In this document: positions 26,443 to 34,705 of the stretch, piece by piece | Numbering within the stretch: the first letter of the stretch is position 1 | How the letters are laid out: each line of letters starts with the position of its first letter | Source: Gammaproteobacteria bacterium | Lineage (GTDB): Bacteria; Pseudomonadota; Gammaproteobacteria; Xanthomonadales; Wenzhouxiangellaceae | DNA length: 64,000 bases | Reading direction: 5' to 3' | NCBI GenBank assembly: GCA_009908385.1 | Contig: JAAAPE010000073.1 | Coordinates: 62,001 to 126,000, forward strand | Made by a program: the position numbers and the translations under genes | The notes under the pieces: generated by a model | Seen by the model: the letters and a program-made list of their open reading frames with translations, nothing else | Told to the model about the DNA's origin: nothing | Database searches by the model: none

Positions 26443-28611
26443 ATGGGCACGCATACATGCCGGCGTTACTTCGCCACGGCGCCGAACGGCCTGCAGGATC
26501 TGCTCGCCGAGGAGCTGCGCTGGATCGGGCTGGCGGGCGTTCGCCCGCAGCGCGGCGGTGCCGCCTTCGAGGCGGCGCTTGCGGGCGGCTACCGGGCCTG
26601 CCTGTGGTCGCGGCTGGCCAATCGCGTGTTGCTGCCGATCGCGCAGTTCGAGGCCGATGACGACGACGCGCTCTATCGAGGCGCGAGCGCGATCGACTGG
26701 TCGTCGCACCTGGCGGCCGACGCGACCCTGGCCGTCGACTTCACCGGCATCAAGGCGGCCATCTCCCACAGCCGCTTTGGCGCCCAGCGCGTCAAGGACG
26801 CCGTCGTCGACCAGTTGCGCGAAGCCAGCGGCGCCCGGCCCTCGGTGGACCTGCGCACGCCGGACGTACGCATCAACGTGCACATGCACCGAAGCAGCGT
26901 CACCGTTGCCATCGACCTGTCGGGAGAAAGCCTCCACAAGCGTGGCTACCGCGAGACCGGTATTTCCGCGCCGCTGAAGGAAAACCTGGCCGCGGCCATG
27001 CTCTACCGGGCCGGTTGGCCCGAGATCGCGGCCGAGGGCGGCGGTTTCGTGGATCCGATGTGTGGTTCGGGGACGCTGGCCATCGAGGCGGCGTGGATGG
27101 CTTCGGATTCCGCCCCGGGGCTGCTCAGAACCCGATTCGGCTTCCAGCGCTGGCGCGGTCACGACGACGCGGCCTGGAAAGCGCTGGTCGACGATGCGCT
27201 CGACCGCCAGGAAGCCGGCCTCGAACGACTGCCGCCGATGGCGGCTTTCGACCACGACCGGCAGGCCGTACGGCTGGCCATGGCCAACATCGAGAAGGCC
27301 GGGCTGGAAGGCCGTATCCACGTCGAGCGGCGCGAGCTCTCGGCGGCTTCCATGCCGGCCGGTGTCGAGCGCGGGCTGGTGGCCACCAATCCGCCCTACG
27401 GTGAACGCATCGGGGAGCAGCACGAGCTTTTGCCCCTCTACCTGCGCCTGGGCGAAACCCTGCGGACCCGGTTCCCGGGGTGGCGCGCGATCGTGCTCAA
27501 CGGCGCTGCTTGCCAGATCGGGCTCAAACCCGAGAAGAGCTGGCAATTCTTCAATGGACCGCTCGAATGCCGGCTCGAACGCTTCGAGATCGGCGCCGGG
27601 TCCGCAGCGTCGCGGACCCAGCCCGCCGAGGACCTGGTCAATCGGCTGCAGAAGAACGAACGCCAGCTCAGGAAATGGCTCAAGCGGCACGGGGTGAGCT
27701 GCTACCGGCTCTACGATGCCGACATTCCCGAGTACGCGCTGGCCGTCGACGTCTACGGCAGCGAGGCGGGAGAATGGCTGCACGTGCAGGAATACGAGCC
27801 GCCCGGCAGCGTCGACGCCGGTCGAGCGCAGGCCCGGCTGCGTGCGGCCCTGAGCGCGATCCCAGCGGCGACCGGCGTTGCGCCGGAACGGATGGTCTTC
27901 AAGGTCAGACGCCGCCAGCGCGGCAGCGAGCAGTACCAGCGCATGAGCGAGCAGTCGCGCACGCTCGTGGTCCGGGAAGCTTCGTGCCGGCTGGAAGTCA
28001 ACCTGACCGACTATCTCGATACCGGGCTGTTCCTGGACCATCGGCCAGTCCGGCACTGGCTGGGCGAACACGCCCGCGACAAACGGTTGCTCAACCTTTT
28101 CTGCTACACCGGTGCGGCGACGGTGCACGCGGCGGTCGGCGGCGCCGCCGCGAGCACCAGCGTCGATTTATCGAAAACCTATCTGGCCTGGCTTCGCCGC
28201 AACCTGGCGCTCAACGATCACGACGAGCGTCGCCACCGCACGGTGCACGCCGACGCCCGCGAGTGGCTGGCGAATTGCCGCGAAAGCTTCGACCTGATCT
28301 TTCTCGATCCCCCTAGCTTTTCCAATTCGAAGCGGATGGAAGGCAGCCTCGATATCCAGCGCGACCATTCGGAGATGATCGACCGGGCCGTGGCGTGCCT
28401 TTCGACCGAGGGGGTGCTGGTCTTCTCGACCAATCTGCGCAGCTTCAGGCTCGATGCGGGCATCGCGGCGCGCCATGACGTCGATGACCGAAGCGGCTGG
28501 TCGATTCCCAAGGATTTCGAGCGCAACCGCCGAATCCATCAGTGCTGGTTCATTCGCCGTCGTCGCGGCGCTCCCGATCCTTCGGACTCGGAACGCTCGC
28601 CTGCTCGGTAG
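26443..28611 (+). CDS. rlmKL: Bifunctional 23S rRNA methyltransferase RlmK/RlmL
   Basis: A 722-aa fusion of two 23S rRNA methyltransferases. The N-terminal half has a THUMP domain (~45-155) and the RlmL methyltransferase for N2-G2445 with DPMCGSGTLAIEAAW and NPPYGERIGE. The C-terminal half is RlmK for m7G2069, with FCYTGAATVHAAVGGAA and FLDPPSFSNSKRM. Length matches the gammaproteobacterial fused form. The last 62 bp overlap the convergent antiporter gene. Confidence 0.96.
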   Translation: MGTHTCRRYFATAPNGLQDLLAEELRWIGLAGVRPQRGGAAFEAALAGGYRACLWSRLANRVLLPIAQFEADDDDALYRGASAIDWSSHLAADATLAVDFTGIKAAISHSRFGAQRVKDAVVDQLREASGARPSVDLRTPDVRINVHMHRSSVTVAIDLSGESLHKRGYRETGISAPLKENLAAAMLYRAGWPEIAAEGGGFVDPMCGSGTLAIEAAWMASDSAPGLLRTRFGFQRWRGHDDAAWKALVDDALDRQEAGLERLPPMAAFDHDRQAVRLAMANIEKAGLEGRIHVERRELSAASMPAGVERGLVATNPPYGERIGEQHELLPLYLRLGETLRTRFPGWRAIVLNGAACQIGLKPEKSWQFFNGPLECRLERFEIGAGSAASRTQPAEDLVNRLQKNERQLRKWLKRHGVSCYRLYDADIPEYALAVDVYGSEAGEWLHVQEYEPPGSVDAGRAQARLRAALSAIPAATGVAPERMVFKVRRRQRGSEQYQRMSEQSRTLVVREASCRLEVNLTDYLDTGLFLDHRPVRHWLGEHARDKRLLNLFCYTGAATVHAAVGGAAASTSVDLSKTYLAWLRRNLALNDHDERRHRTVHADAREWLANCRESFDLIFLDPPSFSNSKRMEGSLDIQRDHSEMIDRAVACLSTEGVLVFSTNLRSFRLDAGIAARHDVDDRSGWSIPKDFERNRRIHQCWFIRRRRGAPDPSDSERSPAR

Positions 28612-30382
28612 CGAAGTAGATCAACAGCCAGCCCTCGTCCGGCGTGAACGGATGCTCGCGTGAATAGAGGCGGAACCGGCCGTCCGGGGAAATGCTGCCC
28701 ACGAGTACCCAGTCCTCCCCCGGTTCTCCCAGCTTGTCCTCGAACTGCTCGTAGGAGAAGTTCTCGCTCAGGCGCGTGGTCTGGACGGCCCAGCCCTCGA
28801 TCATCCGCTCGTGCAGCGTATAGGCATCGATGGGAGGCTCGAAGGCGAAGTAGCCTCGCTGCTGGAGCGTCAGCCGGCGTTGCTCGTCGCTGGACTCGCT
28901 GGGCGGGGCGAGCTGGAAGGTCCGGTGATGCCCGAACTCGGCGCCAAGCGCCTTGCAGACGAGCGCGTTGTAGTAGTCGTTGTCGGTGGCGCATAGCAGG
29001 TAGCTGAGATGCTCGTCTTCGAGTTCGTGTTCCGCGTGTTCCGAGAGCACCTCGCCGTAGTAGGTCCGAACGCCGTCCATGCGGACCGGTTTGAGGCGAT
29101 ACCAGGAGCCGTCCGCCACCAGCACGTCGATATCGAGTTTCCCGAGTTCGTTGGCCAGCGAGCGCGTCCAGTCGGTGGCGCCGACGATCAGCAGGCCGTT
29201 CTCCTCCTTGGCTGCGAGGCCGAGTCCCCGTGCCAGGGGGGCGAGCGTGACGCCGTGTATGACGACGGTGACGAGGATCACCAGGAACACCAGAGGCAGC
29301 AGGATTTCGCCTTCCGGGAAACCGGACTGGACGAGGGCCGGGCCGAAGATGCTGGCCGTCGCCGCGGCGACGATGCCGCGTGGCGCGATCCAGGCGATCA
29401 GGGCCTTGTCCTGCCAGCGCATGGGCGCGCCGAGGGTCGCTAGCATGATCGTCAGCGGCCGCACCGCGAAGAGCACCACGAGCACGAACAGCAGGGCGGA
29501 TAGGTCGATCGTCCCGAGCAGGGCAGGGTCGAGTTGCGCGGGAATGACGATGAAGAGTACCGAAAGCAGGACGACCGTGAGGTTCTCCTTGAAGCGCCGA
29601 AGCGGCTCGCGCTCGACCAGGTGCATGTTGCCCAGCACCAGGCCCATCACAGTGACGGTCAGCAATCCGGCCTCGTGCTGGACCTGGTTGCTGGCCCAGT
29701 AGGCCGCTAGTACCAGGACCATCAGCATGGGTGGCTTGAGATGGGCAGGCACCACGCCACGGCGATAGAACCAGCCCGTCAGCCAGCCGCCGAGGCCGCC
29801 CAGGACGGCGGCTACCAGCACGGCCTGCCCCAGGCTCAGCAGCACCGTACCCCAGTCCTCGCCCGAGACGGTGAAGTACTGGAAGGCCAGGACGGCGAGC
29901 AGTACGCCGGCCGGGTCGTTGACGATGCCCTCCCACTTGAGCAGCGACGCCGACTCCTTGTTCAGCCGCGCCTGGCGCAGCAGGGGCAGGATGACCGTGG
30001 GGCCGGTGACCACCAGGATCGCGCCCAGCACGATGGCGACCGGCCAGGTCAGTCCCGCGACGTAGTGCGCGGCGAGCGCGCCGAGAAAGCAGGCCAGAAG
30101 CGGTCCGATCGTGGTCAGCCGGGTGACGCCGTGGCCGACGCGGCGGAACTCCCCGAGTTTCAGGTCCATGCCGCCCTCGAAAAGGATGATGGCAACGCCC
30201 AGGCCGATCAGTTCGGTCAGTTCTTCAGGCGCCAGGGCGATGTCGATCAGGCCCGTGATGGGACCGAGCGCCAGGCCGCTGGCGATGAGGATGACGATTG
30301 CAGGCAGGTGGATGCGCCAGGCGAGCCACTGGCTGGCGAGACCGGCGGCCAGGATCATCAACGTGAGTGTTGCGACGTGCAT
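28550..30382 (-). CDS. Monovalent cation:proton antiporter with cytosolic TrkA-N-like domain
   Basis: A 610-aa CPA1-type Na+/H+ or K+/H+ antiporter. Residues ~1-390 give about 12-13 membrane helices with the conserved FEGGMDL, GPTVILPLL and NDPAG motifs. Residues ~395-520 resemble a TrkA-N/RCK nucleotide-binding fold (NGLLIVGATDWTRSLANELGKLDIDVLVADG), followed by a smaller C-terminal domain. The soluble part probably gates transport by nucleotide or pH. It overlaps rlmKL in convergent arrangement. Which cation is moved cannot be told from sequence. Confidence 0.9.
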   Translation of the reverse strand: MHVATLTLMILAAGLASQWLAWRIHLPAIVILIASGLALGPITGLIDIALAPEELTELIGLGVAIILFEGGMDLKLGEFRRVGHGVTRLTTIGPLLACFLGALAAHYVAGLTWPVAIVLGAILVVTGPTVILPLLRQARLNKESASLLKWEGIVNDPAGVLLAVLAFQYFTVSGEDWGTVLLSLGQAVLVAAVLGGLGGWLTGWFYRRGVVPAHLKPPMLMVLVLAAYWASNQVQHEAGLLTVTVMGLVLGNMHLVEREPLRRFKENLTVVLLSVLFIVIPAQLDPALLGTIDLSALLFVLVVLFAVRPLTIMLATLGAPMRWQDKALIAWIAPRGIVAAATASIFGPALVQSGFPEGEILLPLVFLVILVTVVIHGVTLAPLARGLGLAAKEENGLLIVGATDWTRSLANELGKLDIDVLVADGSWYRLKPVRMDGVRTYYGEVLSEHAEHELEDEHLSYLLCATDNDYYNALVCKALGAEFGHHRTFQLAPPSESSDEQRRLTLQQRGYFAFEPPIDAYTLHERMIEGWAVQTTRLSENFSYEQFEDKLGEPGEDWVLVGSISPDGRFRLYSREHPFTPDEGWLLIYFATEQASVPSPKDRERRDDGE

Positions 30383-30544
30383 GGATCGATTCTCCCCGAT
30401 CGAATGCGGCCCCTAGCTTTGAAGCAGGCCGGTGTTCGGGCGAGCATACCGAGTTTGCTTCCTCGGCGCGAACCAAACGGGCGATGCCGGCGATGGGGAT
30501 CTTTTTGCCCGCTTCGTGTAAAAACCGCCGTTCGGATGCATCCA

Positions 30545-30583
30545 ATGAGGACGAACATGAAACGGATTGATCGATTCGCGTGA
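30545..30583 (+). CDS. Possible leader peptide overlapping the ECF sigma start
   Basis: A 12-codon frame, MRTNMKRIDRFA, ends in TGA that shares four bases (GTGA) with the GTG start of the sigma-factor gene. The second Met is preceded by GAGGA at good spacing, whereas the sigma gene itself has no clear Shine-Dalgarno. This would suit translational coupling. It is only an inference from layout; the short frame could occur by chance. Confidence 0.35.
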   Translation: MRTNMKRIDRFA

Positions 30584-31041
30584 ACCAGGCGCTCGAACAA
30601 GTGATCAGGGACCATGCCGGCCGGCTTCGGCGCATTGCCCGTCAGTACGCCGGCGAGGCCGACGAGCAGGACCTGCTGCAGGAAATCTGCCTGGCGCTCT
30701 GGCGCGGCCTCGACGGCTTCGAGGGGCGATCGAGCCTGTCGACCTGGGTATTTCGGGTTGCCGTGAATACCGCCCTGCAGTTCGTGCGCAAGCGGCAGCT
30801 GCCCACTTCGCCGCTGGCGTGCGAGCCGCCCGGGAGCAGCGATGTCGACGATCCCATGAGCCTGCTGCAGGCTTTTGTGGCTGGGCTCGATCCCGTCAAC
30901 CGGGCCGTGCTGCTGCTCGATCTCGAAGGGCTGGGTCGCCAGCAGATCGCCGACGTGCTCGGCCTGACGCCCGGTGCGGTGGCGGTTCGAATGACCCGGC
31001 TGAAACGGCGCTTCGAAGACGAATACGTGGAGGATTCCTGA
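30580..31041 (+). CDS. ECF-type sigma factor
   Basis: A 153-aa sigma-70 family protein with only regions 2 and 4. Region 2 has the -10-recognition pattern DEQDLLQEICLALWRGLDGFEGRSSLSTWVFRVAVNTA. Region 4 is VNRAVLLLDLEGLGRQQIADVLGLTPGAVAVRMTRLKRRF. It should direct RNA polymerase to a small regulon. TGATG overlap couples it to the four-TM protein gene downstream, the position where an anti-sigma factor is often found. A second sigma with the same kind of partner occurs at 50349-51424. Confidence 0.9.
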   Translation: MNQALEQVIRDHAGRLRRIARQYAGEADEQDLLQEICLALWRGLDGFEGRSSLSTWVFRVAVNTALQFVRKRQLPTSPLACEPPGSSDVDDPMSLLQAFVAGLDPVNRAVLLLDLEGLGRQQIADVLGLTPGAVAVRMTRLKRRFEDEYVEDS

Positions 31042-31628
31042 TGGACTGGGACAACATGCGTGCTGAATGGCAGTCGCGCCCGGAACCGGGCCGCGGCGGC
31101 GATCTGCCGCTGCCGCGGGAAGCCCGACAACTCTGGCGAACGATCCGGCGCCGCGACTTCGTCGAGACCCTGGTGGCGCTCGGCCTGGCGCTGTTCTTCA
31201 GCGTCAGTGCCTGGCTGCTGTGGATGGGGGAGCTTGGGATTTCGGCGCTGTTCTCGGTGTGGCTGGTCGTCGCTTGCGTCGTGATCGCGATCCGCCTGCG
31301 CAACGCGCGGCGCCTGTTCCCCGAGCGTGCAAGCGATCTGCCGCTACTGGTCTTCCTGCGCGAGGAGCGCCGGGCCCTTGATCGCCAACGCCGTCTGCTC
31401 GGGACCGTTCTATGGTGGTACGTGGGTCCGATCGTCATCGGCGTGCTGGGGTTTTTCGTCGGCATCCGGGGGTTGCACTGGCATTCGCTGGTCTACACCG
31501 CGGTCGTGCTCCTGGCCGGCTTTGCCGTCGAACGCGCCAACCGCCTTGCCGTGAGCAACCGGATCGAGCCCGCCCTGGGCGCGCTCGACGAACAGATTCG
31601 ACAACTGGAGGAAGACAATGAGGAATGA
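31041..31628 (+). CDS. Four-TM membrane protein coupled to ECF sigma
   Basis: A 195-aa protein starting with a short cytosolic segment (MDWDNMRAEWQSRPEP) and two pairs of membrane helices (about residues 40-85 and 125-165) split by a charged loop (RASDLPLLVFLREERRALDRQRR). A C-terminal amphipathic tail (IEPALGALDEQIRQLEEDNEE) ends it. No recognised zinc anti-sigma (ZAS) motif HxxxCxxC is present. It resembles the protein at 50837-51424 in size, topology, N-terminal Trp-rich segment and Leu-rich tail. The sequence is consistent with a membrane-bound regulator of the sigma factor, but that role is inferred. Confidence 0.75.
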   Translation: MDWDNMRAEWQSRPEPGRGGDLPLPREARQLWRTIRRRDFVETLVALGLALFFSVSAWLLWMGELGISALFSVWLVVACVVIAIRLRNARRLFPERASDLPLLVFLREERRALDRQRRLLGTVLWWYVGPIVIGVLGFFVGIRGLHWHSLVYTAVVLLAGFAVERANRLAVSNRIEPALGALDEQIRQLEEDNEE

Positions 31629-33261
31629 CATGAAAGCATCCAGGCTCATCGACCTGCGCCTGACGACCTGTGCGCTGATGCTGCTCGTGGCCTTGTCGAG
31701 CCAGGCGCTCGCCGTCCCGGAAGGCTTGCTCGCGGACTCCCTGGAAGAGGGCGTTGCCTCCGGCAAGCTGCTCTCGGGTGTTGCAGCCACCTGGCGGGAC
31801 GGCGAGATCGCCGTGCATGCCGCTGGAGAGGCCGCGCCGGACAGCGGCTCGTCACCGAACCGCGCCAGCCGCTACCAGATCGGCTCGGTCACCAAGGCCT
31901 TCACCAACCTGCTGCTGGCCGAAATGGTCGCGCGCGGCGATGTCGGCTACGACACCACGCTGCGGGACCTGCTGGAAGACGAGGTGGCCTTCGCCAACGA
32001 GCGCGTGGGCGAGATCACCTTGATGGAGCTGGCCACGCACACCAGCGGGCTGCCTCGCCTGCCGGCCAATCTCGATCCATCCGACAACCGGGATCCCTAC
32101 GCCGACTACGATCGGCAAGCGCTCTACCGCGCGCTGGCCTCGGTCCGCGAAGGGCAGCCACTGGGCAAGGGCTACGCTTATTCCAATTTCGGGGCCGGTT
32201 TGTTGGGGCATCTGCTTGGGCGGGTCCACGGCGGGGGCTACCGCGCCGCACTGACCGAGCGGGTGCTCGACCCGATGGGGCTCGCGCGCACCGGCCTTGG
32301 AGCCGGTGAAACGGCGGCGACCGGCTTTTCCGGCGGCCAGGTCGTGATGGCCTGGACCTTCGATACACTGGCCGGCGCCGGCGCGCTGTGGAGCAACGCA
32401 GACGACCTGATGCGCCTGGCCGGCATCCAGCTCGGCGCGATGGAGCACGGCCTGGCGCACGACCTCGCCGCGGACCGGAAGATCGTCGTCGCCGAAGCGT
32501 CCCCGTTCAAGTTGACCCGGGTCTGGCACGTGGCCGAGTCGGCGGAGGGCCGAATCTTCTGGCACAACGGTGCCACCTCCGGCTACAAGAGCTTCTTCGG
32601 GTTTCGGCCGGAGACCGGCGAGGCCCTCGCCCTGCTGTTCGCGGGTGATGTCGATCCCCTGGGCGTGGCCAGCGCCTGGTTCGGCATCGAAATCGAGGTT
32701 CCGTCCGCGGGCCTTCCCGATCCGACCATTGCCGGACAGTACCGGCTCGGCCCGCAGCTGGGCATCGGGGTATTTGCCGGGGACCGGGGGCCGGTCGCCC
32801 GGCTCAGCGGGCAGCCGCCGGCCGCGCTCGAGGCCGTGGGCGACGACTGGTACGCGATCAACGTGGCCGACGCGAGCCTTCGCTTCCTGCGCGAGGATGA
32901 CCGGGTTGTGGCCGTCGAGCTGGTCCAGAACGGCACCACGCAGCGCGCCGAGAAGGTGGCCGACGAGGCCGAAGTCGTCTCCCGGGAAGAAGCCGAGCTC
33001 TCCCCGGAGGCCCTGGAAGCGTACCTGGGCGACTACGAGCTGGCGCCCCAGGCTCGTTTCACGATCCGTCGCGGCGAATCCGGCCTCGAGGCACGACTGA
33101 CCGGGCAGCCGTTCTTTCCGATCTATCCGCGTGGCGATGACGTCTTCTTCTACAAGGTTGTGGACGCCGAGCTGCACTTCGAGCGCAACGATGCCGGGGA
33201 AATCGAAGCCCTCGTGCTGCACCAGGGGGGCATGGAACAACGCGCCGAGCGCGTGGATTGA
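31618..33261 (+). CDS. Exported serine hydrolase, class C beta-lactamase fold
   Basis: A 547-aa precursor with a signal peptide (LTTCALMLLVALSSQALA). The penicillin-binding-like catalytic domain spans ~35-350 with SxxK in GSVTKAFTN, YSN in YAYSNFGAGLLG and the third motif as HNGATSGYKS. Two lipocalin-like or beta-rich repeats seem to fill residues ~365-545. Members act as D-aminopeptidases, esterases or peptidases more often than true beta-lactamases. ATG 31618 overlaps the preceding stop, and a second ATG lies 12 bases later. It probably belongs to the sigma/membrane operon and may be its target. Confidence 0.88.
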   Translation: MRNDMKASRLIDLRLTTCALMLLVALSSQALAVPEGLLADSLEEGVASGKLLSGVAATWRDGEIAVHAAGEAAPDSGSSPNRASRYQIGSVTKAFTNLLLAEMVARGDVGYDTTLRDLLEDEVAFANERVGEITLMELATHTSGLPRLPANLDPSDNRDPYADYDRQALYRALASVREGQPLGKGYAYSNFGAGLLGHLLGRVHGGGYRAALTERVLDPMGLARTGLGAGETAATGFSGGQVVMAWTFDTLAGAGALWSNADDLMRLAGIQLGAMEHGLAHDLAADRKIVVAEASPFKLTRVWHVAESAEGRIFWHNGATSGYKSFFGFRPETGEALALLFAGDVDPLGVASAWFGIEIEVPSAGLPDPTIAGQYRLGPQLGIGVFAGDRGPVARLSGQPPAALEAVGDDWYAINVADASLRFLREDDRVVAVELVQNGTTQRAEKVADEAEVVSREEAELSPEALEAYLGDYELAPQARFTIRRGESGLEARLTGQPFFPIYPRGDDVFFYKVVDAELHFERNDAGEIEALVLHQGGMEQRAERVD

Positions 33262-33266
33262 GAAAC

Positions 33267-33283
33267 GGGTTCGACTCCCGCCG
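33267..33283 (+). repeat. Inverted copy of the ssrA T-arm sequence
   Basis: GGGTTCGACTCCCGCCG, six bases after the serine hydrolase stop, is identical over 17 bases to the T-arm of tmRNA, but on the opposite strand (the ssrA copy occupies 33622-33638). It could be a relic of recombination at the 3' end of ssrA or chance stem similarity. The palindromic element lies between the two copies. Confidence 0.5.
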
Positions 33284-33309
33284 TCAAGATTGCGGATATT
33301 CCGGGCACG

Positions 33310-33332
33310 AAAAAGCCGGCACGGCGGCCGGC
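33310..33332 (-). terminator. Rho-independent terminator read on the ssrA strand
   Basis: On the minus strand a GCCGGC-CGCCGT-GCCGGC hairpin is followed by TTTTTC. It would stop transcripts coming from ssrA after they pass the 254-bp palindromic element. It has no T-run on the plus strand, so it does not obviously serve the serine hydrolase gene. Confidence 0.7.
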
Positions 33333-33339
33333 GCACTGT

Positions 33340-33593
33340 TGAGGTCATTCATCAGCAGTCGCTCAGCTTGGCTCTCGGCTTGCGTAGCAAGGCGTCGGCG
33401 CGCAGGTGTAGGGGGCTTACATCAAGCGCCGAGAACGCAGTCTACGCAAGCCGAGAGACAAGCCCTTCGGGAGCTTCAGAGCCGGCCACCCGCTGCGTTC
33501 CGCTCGCTTGAAATAGTCCTGCTATTCCTGCACTCGCGCGCCTTGCCGGAGACCGGCTCTGAAGCTCTGAGCGTCTGCTGATGAACGACCTCA
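33340..33593. repeat. Three-stem palindromic element next to ssrA
   Basis: An outer pair of 27-nt arms (33340-33366 and 33567-33593) matches as reverse complements with two mismatches. Inside lie two further hairpins: arms 33366-33387/33442-33463 (22 bp, one mismatch) and 33471-33485/33553-33567 (15 bp, perfect). A small AATAG/CTATT hairpin sits within the second, and a GTGTA/TACAT hairpin within the first. The whole can fold as a three-way junction on either strand. It lies between tmRNA and a terminator on the same strand, so transcription into it is likely. I do not recognise a named family; a mobile or dispersed repeat, or a structured RNA, are both possible. Confidence 0.85.
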
Positions 33594-33612
33594 TCAGTTT
33601 TTCGGGGGATCT

Positions 33613-33969
33613 TGGTGGAGGCGGCGGGAGTCGAACCCGCGTCCGCGAACCATCTGATCCTGGTTCTACATGCTTAGCCCGCTCGATTTTTTCTCGCCGT
33701 TACGCCGCCCGAGGGGCAGGGCATACGCAACGGCCAGTCTCTGTTTGATTTGACGCCATGCCCAGAGACGCGACATGACGCGATCCTGCTAAATGATCTC
33801 CGGTCGGAAGCGCAGGCTCAACCGGCGGAGAGCAGGCTGGTTTTTAGGCAGCCAGTGCGTAGTTGTCGTCGTTGGCAACTAACTTTGGTTCAGCTGGTTT
33901 TACGAGGTGAGCTGAGACCTCGGCATGCCCCAGGGTACGTCCGATCCGCGTCGAAGCCGGAACGCCCCC
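33613..33969 (-). ncRNA. ssrA: Transfer-messenger RNA (tmRNA)
   Basis: tmRNA rescues stalled ribosomes together with SmpB. The minus strand begins GGGGGCGTTCCGGCTTCGACG and ends GGGTTCGACTCCCGCCGCC then TCCACCA, the tRNA-Ala-like half with encoded CCA. The tag reading frame at 33876-33844 reads GCC AAC GAC GAC AAC TAC GCA CTG GCT GCC TAA, giving ANDDNYALAA, a typical gammaproteobacterial tag. Length is 357 nt. It lies 52 bp after the smpB stop on the same strand. The mature 3' end is set by CCA; the transcript may extend into the palindromic element before processing. Confidence 0.96.
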
Positions 33970-34021
33970 GAAGTCGTAGGATAAGACTAGCAGCCTTTGC
34001 GAAAGTTCCGCAACAGCCGGG

Positions 34022-34483
34022 TCAATTACTCTTGAGAACCCGGGCTTTCTGCCGCTGCCAGTCCTTCTCCTTCTCGGCCCGGCGCTTGTCGTGCTGCTTC
34101 TTGCCGGTGGCCACCGCGATTTCGACCTTGACCTTGCCCTGTTTCCAGTACATGGCGGTGGGCACGATCGTCTGCCCCTTGCGTTCGACCAGGCCGATCA
34201 GACGGTCGATCTCGCGGCGGTGCATGAGCAGGCGGCGGGTGCGCGTGGGGTCGGGGTGAATGTGGGTGGACGCCGTGGGTAGCGGCGTGATGAGGCAGCC
34301 GAAGAGGAAGGCCTCGCCGTTCTTGAGCAGCACGTAGCTGTCGCCGAACTGCAGCTTGCCTTCGCGCAGCGCCTTGACCTCCCAGCCTTCCAGGGCGATG
34401 CCCGCCTCCAGCCGCTCGTCGAGCTGATACTCGAACTTCGCGCGCTTGTTCAGGGCGATCGTTGAAGAGGACTGCTTGGCCAT
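34022..34483 (-). CDS. smpB: SsrA-binding protein SmpB
   Basis: SmpB binds the tRNA-like part of tmRNA and places it in the ribosomal A site. The 153-aa protein has the OB-fold core ([34 protein letters not shown]) and the basic C-terminal tail ([22 protein letters not shown]) that enters the mRNA channel. ATG 34483 matches the family start; the track ORF begins too early at 34537. It sits just upstream of ssrA and divergent from ratA, the usual arrangement. Confidence 0.96.
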   Translation of the reverse strand: MAKQSSSTIALNKRAKFEYQLDERLEAGIALEGWEVKALREGKLQFGDSYVLLKNGEAFLFGCLITPLPTASTHIHPDPTRTRRLLMHRREIDRLIGLVERKGQTIVPTAMYWKQGKVKVEIAVATGKKQHDKRRAEKEKDWQRQKARVLKSN

Positions 34484-34536
34484 GGCTCCTGCATTCGATG
34501 GGTAAGGGGCGCAATGATAGCGCAGGGGCGGGACCA

Positions 34537-34700
34537 AGGGTTTCGGTGTTCAGGTTTCAGACTTCAGGATCTGCGGCTCCGGGCATTCCTTTCCGGCTCT
34601 TTCGCTCGCCGGGCGACGACCACGCCTCCACGGGTACAATCTGCCGCAGCGATCGGGGCGCCGCCGCCCTGAACACTGAAACCTGAACCCTGAAACCTTT
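34537..34700. repeat. Inverted tandem-repeat spacer C (7-bp units)
   Basis: The left arm (34537-34569) and right arm (about 34668-34700) are reverse complements over 33 nt with about five mismatches. The right arm clearly iterates 7-bp units: GAACACT GAAACCT GAACCCT GAAACCT. A TACAAT sequence (34635-34640) between the arms may be a -10 for ratA. The right arm runs to six bases before the ratA ATG and leaves no Shine-Dalgarno there. Confidence 0.85.
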
Positions 34701-34705
34701 TCTCG

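Noticed and set aside
33750-34259. 169-aa plus-strand ORF over ssrA and smpB
   Set aside because: Covers a structured RNA and the antisense of smpB; no family features.
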